DNA of 64,000 nucleotides from Gonocerus acuteangulatus. Its lineage: Eukaryota; Arthropoda; Insecta; Hemiptera; Coreidae. A program made the translations under genes and the position numbers. Of this stretch, positions 55,716 through 64,000 are shown in pieces. Below the pieces are notes generated by a model, which had not been told where the DNA came from, made no database searches, and saw only the letters and a program-made list of their open reading frames with translations. The stretch spans positions 13,433,662 to 13,497,661 of the forward strand of contig OX328123.1 of NCBI GenBank assembly GCA_946811695.1, in the 5' to 3' direction. Each line of letters starts with the position of its first letter. Position 1 is the stretch's first letter.

Positions 55716-55999
55716 ATAATTAAAAGTCCGTCTCGCAGGAACTGCATCATCTTAGCGCGGTTCCGTTCATATCCCTAGTCTAATTTGGAAAGATTAAAAT
55801 AGAAGCAGTTATTATTTTGGTTTCACCAGTCTTTTTGTTTTAAATTAATTATTATAATGGCGTGTCAACCCTTAAGGTCACTAACGCCATTCCTGTGTGT
55901 AGTAAAGTCTTGAAAGGTCTTAAAAGGTCATGATATACGATCTTACCTGGAAGGGTCGGCTAACACTAGGTCCCGCTAGTTACAAGGTTTTGGAATCTT

Positions 56000-56758
56000 G
56001 GAAATCTATATTTCTAACAATAAATTGTTTTTGTTCTTTTACTTAACCAGTTTTATTGTCAAATACATTATCCAACTATAAGCAATTAAAAAATAACAAG
56101 GAATAAAACAGACAGAAAGAACCGTTCGAATAAACGAAATCAATTACTTTAAAGATTTAAGCTCTTATTTCTCCGATTGACATCGCCTAATCAAAACTTT
56201 CATTAGAACTTTTTTTTAGAGCATTTAATAAGCTTTCTAATGGTATTCTTCCGTTTACCAAGATTCTCAACCTTTTTCGAGATATTAAGGAAAGTAAACA
56301 AAGTTACCAAAACTTTTTATGTCTGTTAATAAAATATTTTATTCTAACCCTTCCTTAACTCCAAACGTAACAAAACTTTCAACATATTAGTTTTAATGAA
56401 AGTAGAACATGCAGATAACGTTTCAACTGAATCCCGTGATTCTAAGTACCCAAACCAAAAACGGTATTCAAAAACAATTTTTGCAATTTTCTCGAAAACG
56501 GTTAAAGCGATCGCCTTGAAAATGTTTCATTCGTTTTCCTAGCCCAAGAAGCCTATAAAAATAGTACTTAAAAGCTTATGAACTCAAAAACGTAAGCGTT
56601 ACGATTTTTTTTTGCGCGAATTTCGCCCCAAACGTCATCTTCCAGAGGGCGGATTTTGCTGGTTAACGAACTTGACCTTTCAAATTGGACGATGGATTTT
56701 TGTACCAAATTTCATCAAAATCGGACCCCATTGCTCTCTGAGCTACGCCGCGAACAGA

Positions 56759-56836
<78 letters not shown>

Positions 56837-56842
56837 TACATA

Positions 56843-56876
<34 letters not shown>

Positions 56877-57012
56877 AATTTTAACCACCGTTATTTTCGG
56901 TCTCTGGGGGTTCTGAAACGCGAAATTTTCTAGTCGGCACTTCCGCATTGTTTCATTGTATTAACCTTATAAGCGGGGTTCCTCCCTATGGGGGAGGGAG
57001 GAACCGCGCTGA
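56000..57012 (-). repeat. Family Y copy, antisense, with (TA)n
   Basis: Antisense version of the 21999-22440 repeat ('aacgtaagcgttacgatttt', 'accaaatttcatcaaaatcgg'). (TA)n arrays lie at 56760-56825 and 56846-56874, then 'tctagtcggcacttccgcat', and a terminal hairpin at 56971-57011 ('gcggggttcctccctatg' and 'ggagggaggaaccgcgct'). Confidence 0.7.
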
Positions 57013-57830
57013 AAATAATGGTGCTTATTTTGGGGGGGGGGGATTTCAATCTAAGTTGATCTTGGGCAATCACACGCTGAAATATAGGTACATTCTTATA
57101 TATTATTAAGGGTAATTCCGTTACCATTTTCTTTTATCTAGGCTAAAATGCTTAAACTAATTAAAAAAATGATATCCAAGAGTGTTTACGTTTTTAAATG
57201 TTCCAAAAATTCGATTTTTCAACTAATTTTCCGAAAAAATTTCTAGATTAAAAGTTGCTGCCTTCAGACTATTGTCCGTGAAAAAAAGGGGTTTCCGTTC
57301 TTCAGACACAGCGCCGCCATTTTGTTTTGACATCCCATATAAAAGTTATGACATAAAGAGTTGAAAAATATTGATTTATTTGCTATACAAAATATTGAGA
57401 AGGCGACTTAGGTTTTAAACACACAAAGTAATATTAAACCTGAAACAGATTGCAACATATGGTATTTTATGATAATGGGAGTGATGTGAACACCTCCAAA
57501 GTAAAAATAAAGAAATCGAAAGCCGGCTCATTGTTGATTCTGTGTGGTCGAATAGAATTAGCATATACTTAAGTATTCTAAGCAATGTATATGGGATTTG
57601 TTTGATGGTACTCCAAGCAGGAGGTATGCTGATCAAGTCACTATCCTCGGCAAACAGCTCAAGAAGACATTCAACTTCAGGATGTGTGTGTGTGTGGAAG
57701 AATTTCGTTAATAAAATTAAATATAATTAAATAAATGGCGTTTTCGTACTGTTCATGAAAAGGAATAAAAAAAATCCTATATCAGATTGTGCGTTATTTG
57801 ATGGTATTTAATCATAATTAAAATTAATTA
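57013..57830. other. Non-coding stretch, partly repeated at 59 kb
   Basis: 57220-57420 and 59030-59290 share 'ctgc..cagactat(t/c)g(t/c)ccgt', 'agacacagcgc' and 'taaaa(c/g)ttatgacataaag', so this is a dispersed repeat. No exon is supported. Confidence 0.5.
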
Positions 57831-57834
57831 TTGT

Positions 57835-58075
57835 AAGGTAGGAATTGTCGGGGTTCGGTCACTGCTACTTAATAAAACTACATTTTTTCGTAAAAATGGT
57901 TTTATTGTGCCGACGTTTCGGCTTGAACTTCAAGCCTTCATCAGGGCGATGGGAAGGTTGAGAACTATACCTCACAGACGTGGGATCATTTCTGAAACGT
58001 CGGCACAATAAAACCATTTTTATGATAAAATGTAGTTTTATTAAATAGCAGTGACCGAACCCCGGCAATCCCTAC
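57835..58075. mobile_element. Second inverted repeat with a hammerhead-like motif
   Basis: Arms 57835-57919 and 57994-58075 are inverted ('gtcggggttcggtcactgct', 'aataaaactacattttt', 'ttattgtgccgacgtttc' and complements) around about 75 bp of unique sequence. Unlike the 10.4-kb structure, only the left side carries the complete ribozyme-like core. Confidence 0.75.
57909..57947 (-). ncRNA. Hammerhead-ribozyme-like core
   Basis: Minus strand, 5' to 3': GCC (57947-57945), CTGATGA (57944-57938), an extra A, stem-loop GGCTTGAAGTTCAAGCC (57936-57920, perfect 8-bp stem), GAAA (57919-57916), C, GTC (57914-57912), GGC (57911-57909). GCC and GGC would pair as stem I. Stem III is only ACGU. The layout is the same as at 10544-10583, with the stem sequences different but complementary. 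Confidence 0.6.
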
Positions 58076-60207
58076 CTTGCATCATCTACGGTCAACGATC
58101 TCCTCTCAATTAATTATTGTAAGGTTTCATTATTATTAAAATTTATTATTATTAAGTTTAATTATTGTTAGAATTGCAATCAATTGTGAGAGGCATTCAA
58201 ATGTGTTTATGTTTTCGCGACACATATTATACGAATCGCGAGTATGTGATTTAGGTACCACTGGTCCTCGTGCTTGGGCAAGAGAGCCTGGTCCGCCATT
58301 CTTATTGCTATAGCCGGCCCATGCGCAAGCAACTCTTGTTATGTGCGTGTATGCCAGTGGCTTTTAATGGTTTATTTTCCGCTTCCCTTGACGTTATAAG
58401 TTTTTCTTGGCATTATTATTCCTATAGCCGGCCCAGGTTTGTTATATTGGACCTTTCTGAACGCCTACCTACCTAGATACTTCCATAATTCTTTTCCTAA
58501 GCCCTGTTTCCTTTCTTCTCACCTTTCAATGCCGTATTCCTGGAGGTGGATTCCCTGAAGGTAAGACTAATTATTATTATTTTTACAATATTTTTGGGTT
58601 GTACCCATTTTTCATGATATTTGGTCCTTTGCTTCTATACTAGCTCACCAGAGCAACCGAATTTTTTTTTTCTTCCTAATAATATTCCACACAGATTATA
58701 TAACGAACGTTTTTAAGGTTTAATACTACCTTGTTGACTATAGAGCTTATGTTACTCAATGTTTTATAATATAAAACTGTAAATCTGTCCCAATCTACCA
58801 TATACAGACAATTGACTACAGTATTTCAAGACAAGCACTACAGAGAAAAACACATTTGATTTTTTTTTTTTTTTCAATTCATTGAATTATAAAAAGTTTA
58901 TGACCGTTTTTCGAAGGATAATTTGATAGAAAATGAAGAATTGTTTACCATTTTCGAAAAAATTAATACTTCTTAAAAATCGTACGTACTACGTAACTAG
59001 ATTGGACCTTCTTCTTTAAAAAAAAAATTAGTTTTTTGTTCTTGATTAAAAATTTCAGCCTGCAGACTATCGCCCGTAAAAAAATAGTTTCCGTTCGTCA
59101 GACACAGCGCTGTAATTTTGTTTTCGAAAATTTAAAACTTTTTTTTTTTGTTGGATATCTTAACAATCCATATAAAACTTATGACATAAAGAATTTAAAC
59201 ATATACATTTATTTGTTATTCATAAATTGGAGAAAATCACTTTGATTTTGGCCAAACAAGTTAATATTACCCCTTGAGGTTCTGAATAATTTGTAGTTCC
59301 ATAAAACTCCATACGGAACAGTGAAACATATGTACGAAAAAAAAACACATATGAATCAATCCAAGCAAAAAGAGCTTCAGTCCACAATCAGTAGTTTTGA
59401 TAAAACTAGACTGAAGCTCTTTCTACATGGAATATAAAAATTATGACTATGTTTCTATGATAACTATGTATTGTACTGAAGTCCTTCTAACATAGAAATG
59501 TGAAGTTACCTTTAGATAGAAAGAATTCATCACTCATACTAACGAAAATATTATCCGAACTCATATTGGGGAAAAATGGACTGAAGTTCTTTTTGCATGG
59601 ATCGATTCATATATATTGGAAGCTATTAAGAATATTGAAATCATGAAGACAAAAATTATGCGGCAACTTGACATTTGTAATTTGTTTTAAGTATTTAGAG
59701 GGAAAAATCTCATGTTCACCACTGCTCAACAACATTTTATAAGAATAAACACCCATGGTTTTGGATTAGTTTGTACTTTCCATTATTAGCAAACTTGTTA
59801 GGACCAAATATAAAGATGTTTTTAGGAATCGGCTGATCCAAAGAGAATGGAATGTCAATAATCTTTGAGAAAGAGGATATAAGCCTTGGCTTAGAATTAA
59901 AGATGATAAACGGCTGTTAATCACACAGAGGTTAGGGATAATTCGGAATCTATTACATCACTTGTAGCTGGTCAGGATTAGTGGAGTATGGGCTCATTCA
60001 TGACTCACAATATCCTGACACAATATCGGCAAACATTACACGTTTCTTTGGATACTAATGTCGAAAATCTTGAATAAGAATTTCAAATTATTCCTTCCCA
60101 CGGTTATTTTACCCATTACAACGATAGGCAAGGAGACAAGGTCTCTAGCATGTATAAGTGCAGAGTTATGAGTGAAACAACTAAAACGTAACCTGATTTG
60201 TTTATGA

Positions 60208-60248
<41 letters not shown>

Positions 60249-60433
60249 AACTTAGCGCCACTCAACTACCAAATATACCTACGTTTTGACAGAAGTACCA
60301 TGATGGTCTAAATAGAAAGTATAGAATACTATAATTTCCTACAGAAAGAAGTAGAAACAGTTAATGGTAGATTTTGATCGTTTTCGAAAAATATAAACTG
60401 AAATCTCAAAGAGAAGGAAGATTTCATGTGGCA
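58076..60433. other. Non-coding stretch
   Basis: AT-rich with a diverged dispersed repeat near 59030-59290, a short repeat motif around 'ctgaag(c/t)tctttttgcatgg' (59380-59610) and a poly-A run at 60209-60246. A small more balanced block at 58255-58560 has no recognised coding. Confidence 0.45.
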
Positions 60434-61173
60434 CAACAGGAAACATTTTTTTTTTTTTTTATTTATTTATTTTTGGTGTTTCGCTTTAGGGCGATGTACA
60501 CCTTACATATAGTTATTACAAACATTACATATATACATTACATTGTCTTATACACTTACATTATACACACACACACACACATACATATATCTATATTATT
60601 AAATTACATTATATCAACGTATTGTCAATTTACATATTTACATTACAATATCCTTAATAAGTTTGCATTTATTATTTACACACATATATACAAACACATA
60701 CAATATTAGATTGCATGATTTTAAATTAAGTTTATTTACATTATATATATATGTAGGTTTATTTACATATACATCAGTCATTTTACATTTGCATCCTAGG
60801 CAAATCAGTATGGATCAGAAGGTATATGAATTATCTGCCTTCGGTGGGATATTCATGTCTCTATAGGACACTATGGTAAGGAAACATTAAGCTGTGTTCA
60901 AATGAGTTGGTATAATCCATTGTTGTATAGGTAATGCAGTATAGAGTCTATGTGTTGGCTATCTTCACTTAACAACTCGCATAAGTTGTAGGGTAAGTTC
61001 AGATCACGGCGTCTCATGCATTCTCTGAGTAAGTGTTTTATCGTAAGAGTAGTGTTACATATTTCACATCGCGGCTGTTCTTGTCTCGTCATTTAGTAAC
61101 TGTGAGTAAGTCGAGAATGACCAATCCTTAAGCGGGTCAAAACTACTTCTTCTCTTCGGTTCAACAGGAAACA
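60434..61173 (-). mobile_element. 5'-truncated LINE with 12-bp target duplication
   Basis: The body is 60446-61161 on the minus strand, flanked by perfect CAACAGGAAACA at 60434-60445 and 61162-61173. It keeps only the C-terminus: REEVVLTRLRIGHSRLTHSY, a TAA, then a zinc knuckle CEICNTTLTIKHLLREC ending at 60898-60900. A long AT/CA-rich 3' UTR follows and a tail of T/A-rich simple repeat at 60446-60470. Related to the I-type LINEs. Confidence 0.88.
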
Positions 61174-61284
61174 GCGGAAATCATTACAGCCTCATTCTCA
61201 TTGCTCTAGGAAAATACTATTACCAATTTTCTTAACTTGCTTTACTAAAATCCTTATTTTCCTGTTGTATGCGATAAAAAAAAA

Positions 61285-61371
61285 TCCCGTCACGCAGGAG
61301 CTGCATAACTAAGAACATCCTTCAGAACTCGGTTAGAGTACACTGTAATCCTTAATAATCTGCTATAAATA

Positions 61372-61416
<45 letters not shown>

Positions 61417-62135
61417 AGCATATGATTAGTTTTGCTCATTTAGATTTCTAATAAACAGCTGACTCAATGTACAGCAGAAGTCGGATACAGCGTCCATGTT
61501 CAGCGCTTCTAGTGGTAGAAGCAACGACTAATGTCCGATCTGGTTTGCACGCTTGATTCAATTCGAACCTAATACAGATTAAAACCCAACTTCTAATTAA
61601 CTGATTTAGTTTATTTTTTTAAACCCTTTTCTTCTCTTTAGATACTCACGACGTATACCGTAGACTCATATTGTTACGATCGAGAGAGAATGGGCGGCAT
61701 GATAAAATTAGTAATTTGGGTCTCGAGAACGCCCCCCCCCACGTAATGAACTGATCTTGTTTATTATTAGAACGTATTTTTCCCTGTAGATGAATACAAA
61801 GAATACCGAGGTTTGATGCAATATAACAAAAACTACGGCCGGTTTGGTTAAATTAATATATTTTGGGTTCGGAGTACGCCCCCCCCCCCAAGGTAAACCG
61901 ATTTTAGCGGTTAACGATCTCGTTCAATCGTTTGCTAAGAGAGTTATATATATACAATGTTTCGCGACGAAAAACCCACTCCTCTGCCGCGAATCGCTAT
62001 AACAGTTATATATATATGCAAGAGAGAGAGATAGAGAAATTTCAATGGTGATCATGTTCGGTATTTAATATGTAGGATCAATGAACTTTTGAAGATATTG
62101 TTCAAAAATTCATTCATTATTTCAACCTCAATAGC
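61285..62135. repeat. Family X copy 3
   Basis: Starts 'cccgtcacgcaggagctgca', has (CT)n at 61377-61406 and a short TA run where other copies have long TA arrays. It continues with 'agcgcttctagtggtagaag' and two 'cggagtacgcccccccc'-type units, and ends near 'caatagctacga'. 62160-62215 has another family terminus. Confidence 0.65.
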
Positions 62136-62404
62136 TACGAATACATTCCATCGGAAAGTCCGATTCGGAAGGACTGCGTCATCTTAGCACGCTTCCGCCC
62201 ATATTCCTATTAGTAAAGAAATAAATGCGGTTATTGACAGGTTTTGATCATTCGTGAAAAATATAAAATGCAGTATTCTAAGCGGAAATTACTCCATCAT
62301 CTTCCCCGACTTTCGATCCAGGAAACCACTATTACCAATAAGTTCCTCATTTTCTTTCTTTAACGTAAATACTTTTTTTATTTATTTAAATTTTAAAGTT
62401 CATT

Positions 62405-62575
62405 TATAATTAAATACGGCTTTTAGGACGGGTTATCTATAGGTTACCACCCTTTTCTAGCCAGGATAGGGGTAATCCCTTTTCTTTCTCGAAAGATAAG
62501 ACACCGCCCCTAGTGGGAATCGGGCCCACGACCTTTGGCACGGAGTGGTAACAGCTCACGGCTACGGGGTCTCCG
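62405..62575 (-). mobile_element. SINE family B copy
   Basis: Minus-strand head with a mutated B box (GGGCCCGATTCCCAC) and body 'ggtggtaacctatagataac'. It is about 85-90 percent like the 46512-46721 copy by eye. The stretch 62580-63280 contains AT-rich DNA and a short balanced block (63100-63270) with no recognised exon. Confidence 0.85.
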
Positions 62576-63283
62576 GTAAAATACTTATTTTACTGTTAAA
62601 ACCACTTTAAAATAATAATAATAATAAAAGAAAGTGAGGTAAACAGAGACAAAAACGCGTCTAAGAAAGCAAAATTAACACTTTCGACGTTTTGAACACT
62701 TATTCGAGGGTTTAAACACTTATTCATTCAATGGAGTTAATGACCCTAACGCAAGGGTCACTAACTCCCTTAAGGCACGCCTTAAATTTAAAAAAAACAT
62801 AACAAAAAAACACACTTACTTCTCCGGTTCACAACGCCCAATTGAAAATTACTTTAGAGCTTTTTTTGTATAGAATTTTGTAAGATTTCGAATGGTACTG
62901 AGAAATCTGCTTTCTTGCTTATGTCAGGAAAATGTTATTGATTTGATAACGGATTGGTACTCCGTTGCTTTAAATTCTTTATTTCCTAGTTTTTGAAGCA
63001 AATTCTCCAAAAAAAAGACCTTAAGATGAAAGTTTTGTCCGAACAATGGTTGCCTGTTTACCAATCCGCTGGAGACATGTATGAAGTATATTCAGTCAGC
63101 TGTGGATTGTATGCTAATGGGCATGCGTGAATTAAATATACCCAATGTAAAACAATGGCGGCGGCGAGGAGCTCCTCCTTATCTTTCTATTGTTTAGAAG
63201 AGGTTATAAATACTTGCGCGCGCATGCCCAGTCATCCTCTGGTCATTGGAACCGCTCGCGGAACTCAAACGAGCACGTAATTC

Positions 63284-63553
63284 ATGGGCGTATATAGAAA
63301 ATAATTTCGGAGGGGGCTGGGAAAATTTCGGGGGGGGGGGGGGCTGAGACCATTTCCGGTGTATAAAATACTAACAATTTAGATCTTGGAAGAGTTTTAG
63401 ACAACATAAATACACCCAAAATAGAATATGTTTTATGAACTAAATAATCTTATTTAATTTATTTTTAAGGGTTTTATGACATTTTTGCTGATCAAATCAA
63501 AATTTAGGGGGGGGGCTGCAGCCCCTTCAGCCCCCCCCTTATATACGCCCATG
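63284..63553. mobile_element. MITE family M, copy 2
   Basis: Ends ATGGGCGTATATA and TATATACGCCCAT. Flanks ACGTAATT (left) and ACATAATT (right) match in 7 of 8 positions, a possible 8-bp target duplication (hAT-like, inference). Long G and C runs lie near both ends. Relative at 41393-41636. Confidence 0.75.
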
Positions 63554-63716
63554 ACATAATTTTCTCATTTTTTTAATCAATTATTATTCATAGTTCCTTT
63601 TCTGATAAAATTGTATAAACTGAAGACATTGTATGTATAATTAATAATATCAAAATTCCTTTTAATAAACGATCCGCAAAGAAACTACAACAGTATATAT
63701 TAAAAAAGATTTTTGC

Positions 63717-63814
63717 TTTTAGCACGTTCCCCGCCACCTTTCGTATTGAGAAAACCCGCTTATGACATTGCTGGCGCAACCCGGAGGTACCGATAAGAAA
63801 TTGAAAATACCAAA

Positions 63815-63872
<58 letters not shown>

Positions 63873-63955
63873 CATACACACCCGTGCGTTATGAGATCTA
63901 ACTCATAAGCGCGGTTCCTACCTATGGAGGGAGGGAGGAACCGCGCTAAAAGAGT
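63717..63955. mobile_element. Family Y short element with terminal hairpin
   Basis: Left end 'ttttagcacgttccccgcca' and right end 'ggagggaggaaccgcgctaa' are inverted with mismatches. A (TA)n array is at 63822-63868. The right end contains a hairpin AGCGCGGTTCCT...AGGAACCGCGCT at about 63908-63949. Confidence 0.65.
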
Positions 63956-64000
63956 GTTACTTGACTTTTGATGAGCGGTCCACTTCAATTTGTGAATATT

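Overview
The window is AT-rich eukaryotic nuclear DNA, most likely from an arthropod. It contains spliced host exons, tRNA- and 5S-derived SINEs, 5'-truncated non-LTR retrotransposons (LINEs) with target-site duplications, a Helitron-like element, Tc1/mariner-type remnants, terminal-inverted-repeat elements, and many long (TA)n arrays. Nothing bacterial is visible: no operons, no ribosome-binding sites and no dense coding. I cannot name the species. The LINE and SINE types fit arthropods, but this is inference.

Host genes are few and all on the minus strand. An ankyrin-repeat terminal exon lies at 3964-5205. A two-exon gene for a small single-pass membrane protein lies at 34852-32584 and has poly(A) signals. 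A basic C-terminal exon lies at 32165-31971. Everything else recognisable is mobile or repetitive DNA.

Region by region. 1-10 kb: LINE scraps, an inverted-repeat element, the ankyrin exon, a 14 x 49 bp minisatellite and a 5 x 189 bp tandem repeat. 9.9-10.7 kb: a tRNA-derived SINE with target duplication and an inverted repeat carrying a hammerhead-ribozyme-like core. 14-20 kb: a recurrent repeat family (X), a transposase relic, a 46-bp repeat with higher-order structure, and a CpG-rich tandem repeat. 20-25 kb: an interval bracketed by inverted copies of one ~350 bp repeat, holding two fold-back elements and a third SINE type. 27-28 kb: a large palindrome. 29-39.5 kb: two related LINEs with reverse transcriptase and RNase H, LINE fragments and host exons. 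One LINE inserted exactly at the stop codon of a host exon. 39.5-44.5 kb: a 7 x 123 bp minisatellite built from a SINE tail, two SINEs, a 5S-rRNA-derived SINE with a perfect target duplication, and a Helitron-like element inside a LINE 3' end. 45.7-50 kb: two long-TIR elements, a SINE, and a fold-back DNA transposon inserted in a (TA)n array. 50.3-53.1 kb: a minus-strand LINE with the longest open RT/RNase H frame. 54-64 kb: dispersed repeats, a Jockey-like fragment, a second hammerhead-like inverted repeat, a truncated LINE with target duplication, SINE and MITE copies.

The most notable items are two independent inverted repeats with hammerhead-like cores, the fold-back transposon at 48.2-49.9 kb with many TTTGACC motifs, and a set of SINE families with different RNA heads (5S, tRNA) that share 3' segments.
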